27,476 nt of DNA from Pseudomonadota bacterium. Lineage in GTDB: Bacteria; Pseudomonadota; Gammaproteobacteria; Pseudomonadales; Halieaceae. A model generated the notes under the pieces. The model did not search any database, was not told where the DNA came from, and worked only from the letters and a program-made list of their open reading frames with translations. Positions 8,538-16,856 of this stretch are shown piece by piece; within the stretch, counting starts at the first letter, position 1, and every line of letters starts with the position of its first letter. A program made the translations under genes and the position numbers. Where the stretch lies: contig JAUVBI010000010.1 in the NCBI GenBank assembly GCA_030591305.1, positions 1-27,476 on the forward strand, written 5' to 3'.

Positions 8538-9743
8538 TTACGCCACTAATTTCCGCAAAATTGTCAGTGTGCTCTCTTTATCCAGCAGCCGGGGCACGGG
8601 GTACATTGCACCCTCGGCTATCGCAGCGGTACACAGATCATCAAAATCTTCTTCTTTGATTTTTTCTGAGTACTCGAGAATACCCACTTCGGTCCTCAAA
8701 TCTCGTACCGCCTGGATAAAGCGATGGGTGAGTTGCGCGATGTCATCTCCCTGTTCACCTATGCCCACCAGCACCGCCAACTCCGCCAGCCGTTCCTGTG
8801 CTTCCACCCGGCAAAAATCGAGCACGTCTGGCAGTACCATGGCGTTGGCCAGACCGTGGGGAATGCCGTATTTCCCCCCTAATTGATGGGCAATGGCGTG
8901 GACGTTCCCCACGTTAACCTGGTTGATGGCAATGCCTCCGTAGTAGGCACCCATGGCCAGACCCTCCCGGGCTTCCAGATTACTGCCATCGTGAAAGGCG
9001 CTTACTAGATGCTCAAATACTAGTTTTACCGCAGCGCCAGCGTACTCCAACCGCGTACCCCGCTCCCATATTCCAATATACGCTTCTATGCCGTGGGTGA
9101 GAGCATCCATTCCGGTGGCCGCCGTGATATGGGGTGGCAAGCCGACTATTAATTCTGGATCCAGGGCCACCGCTGATGGCAGCAGGCAACTCATGGCGAT
9201 AATGCCCTTCTGGTGCGTTTTTGTATCGGAGATTACGGCACCTGCGGTAGCCTCTGAGCCAGTTCCCGACGTGGTAGGCACCGCATAAATTTTCATCACT
9301 TCGTGCTTGATCTTACCAAAGCCCACCCAGTCTTTCGGGGATTCACTACTGCCGGCACTGGCGGCAATGATTTTTGCAGCATCAATAGAGGAGCCGCCCC
9401 CAATCGCCAAAACAGCCTGGCTACCGTGTTCCCGCAGGACCTTAACGCCCTCGGCGACCTGGTCATAGGTAGGGTCGGGAAGTACGCCGTCATAGTAGGC
9501 GATATCCACACCCGACTCCGCCAGCCCAGCCACCACTTTGTCAACCACGCCCAGTTCACGCAGCACTTTGTCTGTCACCACAAGCACTTTATCTACACTG
9601 GTTCGGGAGATATGGGCACACAACTGGCGGGAACTTCCAGCACCCGCAAAGGCCATATAGCTACTCCCCGGGGAACGTCTGGCCATATAGTTCATTATTT
9701 TTAACAGTAGTGCGTGTTTTAACTTGGGCACGAACATTGACAT
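8538..9743 (-). CDS. Iron-containing (group III) alcohol dehydrogenase
   Basis: NAD(P)-dependent alcohol or hydroxy-acid dehydrogenase of the Fe-ADH superfamily, 401 aa. It has the nucleotide-binding GGGSSIDAAK (115-124) and GTGSE (160-164). Metal ligands match FucO: D213 and H217 in GMDALTHGIE, H282 in VHAIAH, and H296 in IPHGLANA; H286 is the second conserved histidine. The start at 9743 has AGGAG with good spacing. It is first in the five-gene operon and probably oxidises an alcohol (or reduces an aldehyde) feeding the CoA-thioester steps. The N-terminal 25 residues are basic and slightly hydrophobic but do not look like a signal peptide. Confidence 0.93.
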   Translation of the reverse strand: MSMFVPKLKHALLLKIMNYMARRSPGSSYMAFAGAGSSRQLCAHISRTSVDKVLVVTDKVLRELGVVDKVVAGLAESGVDIAYYDGVLPDPTYDQVAEGVKVLREHGSQAVLAIGGGSSIDAAKIIAASAGSSESPKDWVGFGKIKHEVMKIYAVPTTSGTGSEATAGAVISDTKTHQKGIIAMSCLLPSAVALDPELIVGLPPHITAATGMDALTHGIEAYIGIWERGTRLEYAGAAVKLVFEHLVSAFHDGSNLEAREGLAMGAYYGGIAINQVNVGNVHAIAHQLGGKYGIPHGLANAMVLPDVLDFCRVEAQERLAELAVLVGIGEQGDDIAQLTHRFIQAVRDLRTEVGILEYSEKIKEEDFDDLCTAAIAEGAMYPVPRLLDKESTLTILRKLVA

Positions 9744-9866
9744 TCAACTCTCCTGTTGTGGTTTGTACTGTCCTATAATTCAGGCTAGCACAATACACAG
9801 GAATTGCTGGTACTTGTCCAGTGGCGGGGCTGTAAAATCAGGTAATTGGCTGAAATAGACCGCTAT

Positions 9867-11546
9867 TTAAACGCGTCCACTGTTAGGCAAGGCAAGGTCG
9901 TGTGCCACTTCCTGGGGTAATACAAACCAGCGCAGGCGTTCGCTTTCTTCACTTAAACACAGTTCAGATAATTCACCCGGGCGACTTTCGATACGCAATT
10001 CTAACTCTGCCGCCTCGCACTGGCCATCCAGGCTAATTTTTCCATGTGGGCTTTCACCTCCATGCTGGCAGTAGTCGAGAAAATTGAACATATTTAAATT
10101 ACTAGCTAAAGGCCCCCGCGACCCCTGATAATCCCACGTACCACTGTCGGCATCGAAGTGATAAAAGGGCAGCATGCGCCATCCGTACTCGGCTACCAAC
10201 TCCACGGCCCGCAACAAATACTGGAACTCTTTTTCGTCAATAAAGTAATTAAAATTGAGTCTAACCCAACCCGGGCGCAATACCGTGCTGCCCTTTGTGA
10301 TCTCCTTCTCAATGGCGTTGCTGTGCTCCATATTGATTCCCAGGAGGCTGTGACCATAAGGGCCTGCACAGGAACAACCACCCCGAACCTGAATGCCGAA
10401 TAAGTCGTTTAACAGGGAGACAATAAAATTGTAGTGCAAATCTTTGTCGCCATATTTTATACGCAGAGACATAATGGATAGGCGCGAGGCGTTGACGCCA
10501 CCCATGATTTCCAGGTTGGGCAGCGCGTTGAAATGCGCCAGTGCGCGCTGCACATAGTCGTGCTCCCTGCGTTCGATTTCGTCCGTGCCTACTTCCTGTT
10601 GCAGCTTGAATACCAGCCCCGCCCTGATAGATTCAACAATAGCCGGCGTGCCACCCTCCTCGCGCTGCTCATGATTTTCAACGTAGCGATGGCCCGCAGG
10701 TGTGACATAAAGCACCGTGCCGCCGCCCACTATGGCGGGCACACTGTTGTTCAGTATTGATTTTTTGGCTATCAACACACCGGGGGTTCCCGGGCCGCCG
10801 ATGAATTTGTGGGGCGATACGAAGATGGCATCCAGGGGAAACTCGCCATTCATATCAATACCGACATAAGGGCTGGCCGCAGCGTAGTCCCATAATGCCA
10901 GTGCGCCGTGAGCTTTAAGAATTCGGGTGACCGACACCACATCGGACTTGATGCCAGTGACATTGGATGCGGCAGAAAAGCTTCCTATCAATAGCGGGCG
11001 ACTGGCATAGGCACTGAGCTGTTCCTGCAGGTACTGTGTGTCAATTTGCCCGTCATCGGTGAGCGGGACCGATACCACATCGGCAATACTCTCACGCCAG
11101 GGCAATTCATTTGAGTGATGTTCATAGGGCCCTAGAAATACTACCGGGCGCTCTTGGGCGGGAATGTGTTGCTCAAGTTGATAGCGCTGGGATAAATCCC
11201 GGGGCAGGCGAATGTTGAGAATATCAATGAGTTTGTTAATGCCCGTTGTCGCTCCCGGGCCGCAAAAAATAATCTGATCTTCCGCTGTACCGTTTACCGC
11301 ACTGCGAATTTGCGCCCTGGCCTGCTCGCGCAAAGCGGTGGTCTGGGCACCGGTAAAGCTTGTCTCAGTATGGGTATTGGCATAATAAGGTAGCACCTCA
11401 TCTCGAATATAGTCTTCGATAAAGCTCAATGCCCGACCCGAGGCCGTGTAGTCGGCATACACCAGCGGTTTTTCACCGAAAGGCGTGGCAATGCTGTGCT
11501 TGTCGCCTATTATTGAATTGCGAATGTGTTCGATTAAATCTGTCAC
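9867..11546 (-). CDS. Class V PLP-dependent aminotransferase / cysteine desulfurase-like protein
   Basis: Fold-type I PLP enzyme, cytoplasmic, 559 aa, longer than typical cysteine desulfurases (about 400). D220 in ALWDYAAASPY fits the residue that binds the PLP ring nitrogen, and K247 in SPHKFIGGPGTPG is the Schiff-base lysine. A cysteine pair, C391-S-C393, in VRGGCSCAGPYGH lies near the place of the catalytic cysteine in SufS-like enzymes. Residues after about 455 form a C-terminal extension with no motif I recognise. The start is GTG at 11546. It stands alone, with 123 bases to the operon downstream and about 30 to the gene upstream. Desulfurase, lyase and aminotransferase activities are all possible; no Fe-S assembly genes are nearby. 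Confidence 0.85.
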   Translation of the reverse strand: MTDLIEHIRNSIIGDKHSIATPFGEKPLVYADYTASGRALSFIEDYIRDEVLPYYANTHTETSFTGAQTTALREQARAQIRSAVNGTAEDQIIFCGPGATTGINKLIDILNIRLPRDLSQRYQLEQHIPAQERPVVFLGPYEHHSNELPWRESIADVVSVPLTDDGQIDTQYLQEQLSAYASRPLLIGSFSAASNVTGIKSDVVSVTRILKAHGALALWDYAAASPYVGIDMNGEFPLDAIFVSPHKFIGGPGTPGVLIAKKSILNNSVPAIVGGGTVLYVTPAGHRYVENHEQREEGGTPAIVESIRAGLVFKLQQEVGTDEIERREHDYVQRALAHFNALPNLEIMGGVNASRLSIMSLRIKYGDKDLHYNFIVSLLNDLFGIQVRGGCSCAGPYGHSLLGINMEHSNAIEKEITKGSTVLRPGWVRLNFNYFIDEKEFQYLLRAVELVAEYGWRMLPFYHFDADSGTWDYQGSRGPLASNLNMFNFLDYCQHGGESPHGKISLDGQCEAAELELRIESRPGELSELCLSEESERLRWFVLPQEVAHDLALPNSGRV

Positions 11547-11575
11547 GCGTAAAACCCACTCTCAAGTACGCTATT

Positions 11576-12106
11576 TCAATCTGTAACACCAACCGGGACC
11601 ATGATATGTGCATAGGGTGTATCTCCCCACATCACATAGGGTCCACCAGATGTGTGATCATCCGTAATGCCTTTTAACAATTCCTTAGGCACAACAATCA
11701 TCAGATGGGGCCCCATCTCCGCATAATCCTCAGCATTTTTTGGATCTGGATGATAAGGCGTTGCATTGCTGACGCCCGCACCGATGTCCCCCTGTAGCAT
11801 GTAGGAAATTCCAATACTATTCGCGATAAAAACCCCCTTGGTGCCGACAGCATTCATCATTTTCATCCATAGGGCATCGTTACACATAGCCGCCCCATCC
11901 CCCGGCATGGTGTCTGGCATACAGGTCCAACCATTGCTGCCCTCGACCACGACCTTGCCATCGACAACTACGGTTGCGTTGTCGCTTATCGATGCAGGCG
12001 CTGCAGATTTTGCGAGCGCGATCCGTGCATCCATTTCCTGATCAGCCAGGCATGTCCCTGTCATGGACAAACCGAGTGCAATTGCCAATAGACTTATTTT
12101 TTTCAT
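11576..12106 (-). CDS. Conserved secreted protein of unknown function
   Basis: Exported 176-aa protein. The signal peptide is clear (KKISLLAIALGLSMTGTCLA, cleavage before DQ). The mature part has an NGWTCMPDTMPG motif with a second cysteine in AMCNDALW, which could form a disulfide. Later come ISYMLQGDIG and a C-terminal GGPYVMWGDTPYAHIMVP block. I recognise this pattern as a recurrent uncharacterised family of exported proteins, but no function can be assigned. It lies 30 bases upstream of the class V PLP gene on the same strand and may share its transcript. Confidence 0.8.
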   Translation of the reverse strand: MKKISLLAIALGLSMTGTCLADQEMDARIALAKSAAPASISDNATVVVDGKVVVEGSNGWTCMPDTMPGDGAAMCNDALWMKMMNAVGTKGVFIANSIGISYMLQGDIGAGVSNATPYHPDPKNAEDYAEMGPHLMIVVPKELLKGITDDHTSGGPYVMWGDTPYAHIMVPVGVTD

Positions 12107-12225
12107 TCTAAATACCCTCTACTAATTAACGTATGGCACAAGCCACCCCACGAAACACCGGAAACTTGCAGTCAATGCAGTATAGACCATTTCCAGACAC
12201 GCAACTCTGCACACGACACACAGGG

Positions 12226-12990
12226 CTACTGTGCTACAAACCCACCGTCTACTGCTAAAGCCTGCCCCGTCACAAAAGACGCTGCATCTGAGCATAACCA
12301 CACTACGGTTTCAGCCACTTCCTCCGGCATTCCGAGTCGCCCCAGTGGGTGTTGTAACTCTATTTCGCTCTCAATATTCTGGTCATCATTAATAACTCTT
12401 TCCGCCATCTGGGTTCGGATAACCCCCGGACACACCGCGTTGACGCGGATGCCGGACTTGCCGTTTTCAATGGCGGCCGCCTTGCTCAACCCAACAACAC
12501 CGTGTTTGCTGGCATAATACGCTGCACCAAAAGTACCTCCCACCAATCCCGCCACCGATGCCATATTCACAATGGACCCGCTGCCTTGCTTGAGCATGTA
12601 GGCAAGCTCATACTTCATGCACAACCAGACCCCTTTAAGGTTTATATCGATTACCCTGTCCCAATTATCTTCGTCATAATCGGAGATAGGAACACCTACA
12701 TTTCCCTCAATTCCCGCATTGTTGAGCGCACAATCCAACCGGCCATACACCTCGATAGTCCTGTCGATCATCGCCCGGACCTCTGCACTGCGTGTAACAT
12801 CTGCCCTTACAAAAATGGCCTGACCACCGGCGTTTTCTATTTCGCTAACCGTGGCTTGCCCACTATCAGCATCTACATCAACGACAACAAGCTTCGCTCC
12901 CTCTCGGGCAAATACGAGTGCTGAAGCTTTGCCAATTCCTGAACCGCCGCCTGTAATAAGTGCAACTTTACCATCCAATCTTCCTGTCAT
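12226..12990 (-). CDS. Short-chain dehydrogenase/reductase (classical SDR)
   Basis: NAD(P)-dependent oxidoreductase with the classical Rossmann fold, 254 aa. Motifs are TGGGSGIG (13-20), NNAG (90-93), catalytic S145, Y158 and K162 (YYASK), and the PG-x-I-x-T segment after the active site (CPGVIRTQM). An aspartate at the end of strand two (VVVDVD, D38) favours NAD(H). The C terminus (GQALAVDGGFVAQ) is typical of glucose-1-dehydrogenase/3-oxoacyl reductase-like members. It is monocistronic or loosely linked to its neighbours (about 100 bases on each side). The substrate is unknown. Confidence 0.92.
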   Translation of the reverse strand: MTGRLDGKVALITGGGSGIGKASALVFAREGAKLVVVDVDADSGQATVSEIENAGGQAIFVRADVTRSAEVRAMIDRTIEVYGRLDCALNNAGIEGNVGVPISDYDEDNWDRVIDINLKGVWLCMKYELAYMLKQGSGSIVNMASVAGLVGGTFGAAYYASKHGVVGLSKAAAIENGKSGIRVNAVCPGVIRTQMAERVINDDQNIESEIELQHPLGRLGMPEEVAETVVWLCSDAASFVTGQALAVDGGFVAQ

Positions 12991-13090
12991 TTTTATTCCT
13001 CTTTTAGTTTTGTAGAGCAGGCGATACGCCGCTCATGACAGATTACTCTTCCTCTTCATCAAAATAATTCACGCCCTGTTCCATTTCACG

Positions 13091-14323
13091 CTAAACCCAG
13101 GGTTCGGCCTTGTAGATAACCTGGCCATCACCCTGCACCAGCCACGACATGATCGGGTTCAGGTGATAGGGCTGGCTTCCCGGTCCCCTCGCATCAATCA
13201 ACTGCCGGCGAGTTGGCTGAACATAGCCTGTTTCGTCAGTAGCTCTACTGCTGATTTCTGCGGACTTGCCACCCCAGCGCCAGGGCAAGGTAAAGCGAGT
13301 ATGTGCCTTGGCCAGAACCGGCCCCTGCAAGTGTGCTAACTGCCAACGTTTACCGCCATCGAAGCTTACTTCCACCTTCACTATTCGCCCCCGGCCACTC
13401 CAGGCAAGCCCCCGAATTTCCTGCCAGCCCTTATCCAAGGTCTGCGGAAAAGCGGGGGCAGTGATAACAGACCTGGCATCCATGACCACACTGAACAGGC
13501 GCGCAGTATCATTTTTGAGCGGGTCGGTGTACTTGGAGGTTTCCTCCCTTGTCATAAAGGGAGCATCAGAGAGTTCCAGCCGCCGCAGCCATTTAATATT
13601 GGTATTGCCCTCCCAGCCAGGCAGTAGCAAACGCACAGGGTAGCCCTGCTCCGGCCGGATCGCCTCACCGTTCTGGGCGTAGACCACCAGAGCATCGTCC
13701 CAGGCCTTGTCCAGGGGAATGCTGCGCGCTAATACAGCGGCATCTGAACCCTCCGCCAAAAGCCAGCTTGCTTTGGACTTCACTCCCACTTCGCGCAACA
13801 AAGTGCCCAGGGCAACGCCGGTCCATTCACTCTGGCTGGTAAGCCCACACAACATTTTCGGAGAGCTTTTCTCCCCGGCACGAGTGTTGAGGTTGCCCGA
13901 GCACTCGATAAAGCAGGTGCGAGTAACCGAGGGGAAACGTTTGATCTCATCAAGCGTAAATTTCAGGGGCTTGTCTACCATGCCGTGTATCAGCAACTCG
14001 TGATGGGCGGGGTCAATCTGTGGCACACCCGCATGGTGGCGTTCAAAATGCAGGTCAGCGGGGGTGATGGTGCCGTGCAGAGCCTCCAGCGGAGTCAATG
14101 AAATGGCTCCCTTGTATGCCGGGGGCTGAAGTCGGCTCAGGCTCTCATGAGTTGACCTCGACCCCACTGCGCTGGTTGCCAAGCCCTGCACCCGAGTTGG
14201 ATCGCTTGTTGGAGTGAGTGCGGCGGCACCGCCGCTGGCCACCAACCCACCCGCCGCAGTCAGGCCGGCCAAAAATTGTCGACGGGAGGCACCACCTGGT
14301 ATTTTCTTTGTATTCATAGACAT
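13091..14323 (-). CDS. soxC: SoxC-like sulfite dehydrogenase, molybdopterin subunit (Tat-exported)
   Basis: Periplasmic Mo-cofactor enzyme of the sulfite oxidase family that oxidises sulfite or a SoxY-bound sulfane sulfur. It has a Tat signal (SRRQFLAG, R14-R15), then LHGTITPADLHFERHHAGVP, the molybdenum-ligand cysteine in FIECSGN (C141), SEWTGV, PGWEGNTNIKWLRR and the dimerisation domain ending near PTRRQLIDARG. The 410-aa length fits SoxC. In the usual HGLVSCSEW motif this protein reads CGLTSQSEW, a divergence near the active site. A second ATG at 14317 has better-spaced AAGAG than the one at 14323. It follows the cytochrome gene by 8 bases, its likely electron acceptor. No other sox genes are present here. 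Confidence 0.88.
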   Translation of the reverse strand: MSMNTKKIPGGASRRQFLAGLTAAGGLVASGGAAALTPTSDPTRVQGLATSAVGSRSTHESLSRLQPPAYKGAISLTPLEALHGTITPADLHFERHHAGVPQIDPAHHELLIHGMVDKPLKFTLDEIKRFPSVTRTCFIECSGNLNTRAGEKSSPKMLCGLTSQSEWTGVALGTLLREVGVKSKASWLLAEGSDAAVLARSIPLDKAWDDALVVYAQNGEAIRPEQGYPVRLLLPGWEGNTNIKWLRRLELSDAPFMTREETSKYTDPLKNDTARLFSVVMDARSVITAPAFPQTLDKGWQEIRGLAWSGRGRIVKVEVSFDGGKRWQLAHLQGPVLAKAHTRFTLPWRWGGKSAEISSRATDETGYVQPTRRQLIDARGPGSQPYHLNPIMSWLVQGDGQVIYKAEPWV

Positions 14324-14331
14324 CTCTTGTG

Positions 14332-14901
14332 CTATCGCACTTCGGGGCCACCGCGCCTGTCATCCAATACAAAGCGATGCCTGGCTGGCATGGTGATCGC
14401 GGGAAGATTTTCCCGGGACAGGACCGCATTGGCCGGAACAATATCATTCAGGTGTAATAAATAGGCAACCAGTGCGTAGACCTCACTGGCCTCCAGTGAA
14501 CCGGGTGCATTGAAGGGCATGGCCCTATTAATATAGTCGAATACTGCCGTAGCGTAGGGCCAGTAGTTGCCGATGGTTTTGACGGTTCCAGGCTCCCGGC
14601 CAAAGGGAAAGGCATCGCTGGGAATCCGGCCCACCAGAACATCAAAGGGACCTTCGACGCCGCTCGCACCATGACAAAAGGCGCATTTCTGCGCGTATAT
14701 TTTTCCGCCCTTTTGCACCGACCCATTCCCCTTCGGCAAGCCACGACCATCGGGTCGCACATCAATGTCCCAGGTCGCAATTTCATCTGCCGCAATTGCT
14801 CTACCCATACCAAATTTATCCGGCAGGTCCCTCTCAGCAAAAAGCAATGAGCTTTCCAGGGCGAGAAAGAGTGCAAAACTGACTTGTAACAATCTAACCA
14901 T
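14332..14901 (-). CDS. Single-haem cytochrome c, SoxD-like electron acceptor for the sulfite dehydrogenase
   Basis: Exported c-type cytochrome, 189 aa from the ATG at 14901, which overlaps the RidA stop by 8 bases; a TTG at 14910 is a possible alternative. The signal peptide is MVRLLQVSFALFLALESSLLFA. The haem motif is CAFCH (C73, C76, H77) and the likely axial methionine is in RAMPF (M128). Canonical SoxD is much longer and carries two haem domains. This protein has one, so it resembles the N-terminal domain of SoxD or a SorB-like subunit. Immediately followed by soxC, it should take electrons from the molybdenum centre and pass them to the respiratory chain. Confidence 0.87.
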   Translation of the reverse strand: MVRLLQVSFALFLALESSLLFAERDLPDKFGMGRAIAADEIATWDIDVRPDGRGLPKGNGSVQKGGKIYAQKCAFCHGASGVEGPFDVLVGRIPSDAFPFGREPGTVKTIGNYWPYATAVFDYINRAMPFNAPGSLEASEVYALVAYLLHLNDIVPANAVLSRENLPAITMPARHRFVLDDRRGGPEVR

Positions 14902-15346
14902 CGTAAGCAATACACTCCACTTCTACCTGCGCCCCCAATGCGAGACCATTGGCACCAAATGCGCTTCGGGCAGGGTAATTATCCTCAAAGTAGGTCACGT
15001 AAATTTTGTTAAAGATGCCCCACTGACTGATATCAGCAATCATAACCGTACATTTTACGATATTACTCATAGATAAATTGTGCGATTCCAGGGTGGCCTT
15101 GATGTTTTCCATGGTCTGTTTTGCTTCCGCCTCCATGCCGCCACTGACCAGGGTCATGGTGCCGGGCGAAACGCCGAGCTGTCCAGACAGGTAAATGGTA
15201 TTACCAACTCGAACCGCCTCAGAAAACGGAAGATTTACTGCTGTCGATTTCTCAGGGTTCAAAAATGTAGCCGACTCTCCGGCATACAAAGCGCCCGAAA
15301 GCAGTAGCACTGCTATAAAAGCGATGTTCTTCAATAATTTCTTCAT
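14894..15346 (-). CDS. Exported RidA/YjgF-family protein
   Basis: RidA-fold protein, 150 aa, with a signal peptide (MKKLLKNIAFIAVLLLSGALYA) so it should be periplasmic. Classical RidA is a cytoplasmic 2-aminoacrylate/imine deaminase. The key residues are kept: R127 in YPARSAF matches RidA Arg105, and E142 in VEVEC, 15 residues later, matches Glu120. The start overlaps the end of the upstream small gene as ATGA (15343-15346), and its end overlaps the cytochrome gene. This embeds it in the sulfite dehydrogenase operon. A role in the periplasm is not established; it might deaminate or bind a small metabolite linked to the sulfur substrate (inference). Confidence 0.88.
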   Translation of the reverse strand: MKKLLKNIAFIAVLLLSGALYAGESATFLNPEKSTAVNLPFSEAVRVGNTIYLSGQLGVSPGTMTLVSGGMEAEAKQTMENIKATLESHNLSMSNIVKCTVMIADISQWGIFNKIYVTYFEDNYPARSAFGANGLALGAQVEVECIAYDG

Positions 15347-15684
15347 TGGACGCCTCCTTCAATTAAGACTTTTGTTGTCTCTTCCAGTTTCGGTTCCAAC
15401 ACAGCCCAAATTTTTTCACTGCCCTTCGCTATACGGCTGGTAACAGCAAATACCTGTTCCTTCGAGATATTATATTCACGCCAACTGTGCCCTGCAGCGT
15501 TTTCATAACGGTTGAATCCCACGGGGCGAGTCTTGCGATAGACATTTTTCAGCTTGTCTATTCCAACAATAAAAGCTAGGGCGCTTTCTATAGAATCCAA
15601 CTCTCTACTACCTGATACCGTTACAGATGATTCTACAGTGTAGCCCGAATTACGAGGAATAAACCAGATAGATGTTGCTGGCAC
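15343..15684 (-). CDS. Small protein of unknown function, first in the SoxC-like operon
   Basis: 113-aa frame starting at GTG 15684, with an in-frame TGA three codons upstream, so the start cannot be further out. No good ribosome site is visible before this GTG. There is no signal peptide, membrane helix or recognised motif; the sequence is mixed alpha/beta with a hydrophobic stretch SIESALAFIVGI. Its stop overlaps the RidA start by ATGA, which supports real translation. It could be an N-terminally shortened remnant of a longer gene. It shares the operon with exported RidA, cytochrome c and SoxC-like genes. Confidence 0.5.
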   Translation of the reverse strand: MPATSIWFIPRNSGYTVESSVTVSGSRELDSIESALAFIVGIDKLKNVYRKTRPVGFNRYENAAGHSWREYNISKEQVFAVTSRIAKGSEKIWAVLEPKLEETTKVLIEGGVQ

Positions 15685-15695
15685 CTCTGGTCAGT

Positions 15696-15763
15696 GGGTG
15701 GTACCACCCTGTATTCCCCGCAAGGAAGAGACACACATAATATTTGACCGGATTCTCTGTAAA
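15696..15763 (-). promoter_or_regulatory. 14-bp perfect palindrome and weak promoter before the SoxC-like operon
   Basis: GGGTGGTACCACCC (15696-15709) is a perfect palindrome 12 bases upstream of the first GTG of the operon. Upstream on the minus strand are TTTACA (15763-15758) and TATTAT (15742-15737), 15 bp apart, a weak promoter with short spacing. The palindrome would lie in the leader, where a repressor could block transcription. Confidence 0.35.
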
Positions 15764-15854
15764 CCCTGACGCCTGCAAGTTCGATACCGGGCAAACGTGA
15801 CTCCACTATAACTGCTAAGCTATCGACACACTTTACAAATTCGGTAAATACTCA

Positions 15855-16856
15855 ATGAACACTTCCGATAAGGCAAACTTTCAACGCCGCTATATCGCTA
15901 TAAATCCCGAGGACCACAGCCTCTCGGTGAAAGAAGATAGCGCTCCCCCGCCAGGCTCTGGTGAAGTGCTAATCAAGGTATCCGCGGCGGGCTTGAATCG
16001 GGCTGACCTGCTGCAACGCATTGGGCATTACCCCCCGCCCGGGGACGCCTCTCCGATCATGGGACTGGAGGTCGCCGGAGAGGTGGTCGCTGTAGGTATC
16101 GGTGTCCACGACTGGAACGTGGGAGATACCATCTGCGCGCTCACCCATGGCGGTGGTTACGCCAGTTATGCTGTCGCCCCCACCGGCCAGTGCCTGCCCA
16201 TTCCCAGCGGTTTTAGCATGAGCGAAGCAGCTGCACTGCCCGAAGCATTACTGACAGTGTGGCACAACGTTTTTCAGCGCGCAGGCCTGAAGAGTGAGGA
16301 GAACATATTAGTCCACGGCGGAGCCAGCGGCATCGGAACCATGGCTATCATGATGTGCCGCGCCATGGGCGCCACTGTTTACACCACCGCTGGCAGCGAT
16401 AAAAAATGCCGCGCCCTTGAGGCGTTAGGTGCGAGCCGGGCGATCAATTACAAAACTGAGCAGTTCGAAACAGTGCTCGCAGAACTGGGTGTCAACGGCA
16501 ACATCAACGTGATCTTCGATATGGCGGGGGGTGATTTTATCCAGAAGAACTTTAACGTGGCCGCCGCCGAAGCACGCATCGTCAATATTGCCTTTATTCG
16601 GGGCTTTAGTGCAGAGGTGAACTTTGCCCCACTGTTAATGAAGCGTCTCACCCTCACCGGTTCTACTCTGCGCGCCCAGAGTTTTGCTCAAAAAGCAGTG
16701 ATGGTGAAGGAGATTCTTGAGCAGATTTACCCCTATCTGGAAAATGGGGAAATACGCCCCGTTGTGCAGCAGGTGTTTCCCCTTGAGGAGGTGGAACAAG
16801 CCCATGAGCTAATGAAGAGCGGCCAGCACATGGGGAAAATTGTGCTGTCTATGTAG
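15855..16856 (+). CDS. NAD(P)H:quinone oxidoreductase (zinc-free MDR family, PIG3-like)
   Basis: Medium-chain reductase that reduces quinones or enones with NAD(P)H; cytoplasmic, 333 aa, typical length. The segment AAGLNRADLLQRIGHYPPPG (44-63) is diagnostic for the PIG3/TP53I3-like group. GLEVAGEV follows, and the nucleotide-binding VHGGASGIGT spans 153-162. The catalytic and structural zinc cysteine clusters of alcohol dehydrogenases are absent. The last 8 bases overlap the convergent membrane protein gene, so the two share a tail-to-tail end. Confidence 0.93.
   Translation: MNTSDKANFQRRYIAINPEDHSLSVKEDSAPPPGSGEVLIKVSAAGLNRADLLQRIGHYPPPGDASPIMGLEVAGEVVAVGIGVHDWNVGDTICALTHGGGYASYAVAPTGQCLPIPSGFSMSEAAALPEALLTVWHNVFQRAGLKSEENILVHGGASGIGTMAIMMCRAMGATVYTTAGSDKKCRALEALGASRAINYKTEQFETVLAELGVNGNINVIFDMAGGDFIQKNFNVAAAEARIVNIAFIRGFSAEVNFAPLLMKRLTLTGSTLRAQSFAQKAVMVKEILEQIYPYLENGEIRPVVQQVFPLEEVEQAHELMKSGQHMGKIVLSM

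Noticed and set aside
13043..13084. 13-codon acidic frame (MEQGVNYFDEEEE) after the SoxC-like stop
   Set aside because: Too short to support, no ribosome site and no comparison available.
14276..14464. Plus-strand frame between the SoxC-like and cytochrome genes
   Set aside because: Fully antisense to the Tat signal and cytochrome C terminus, with no motif.
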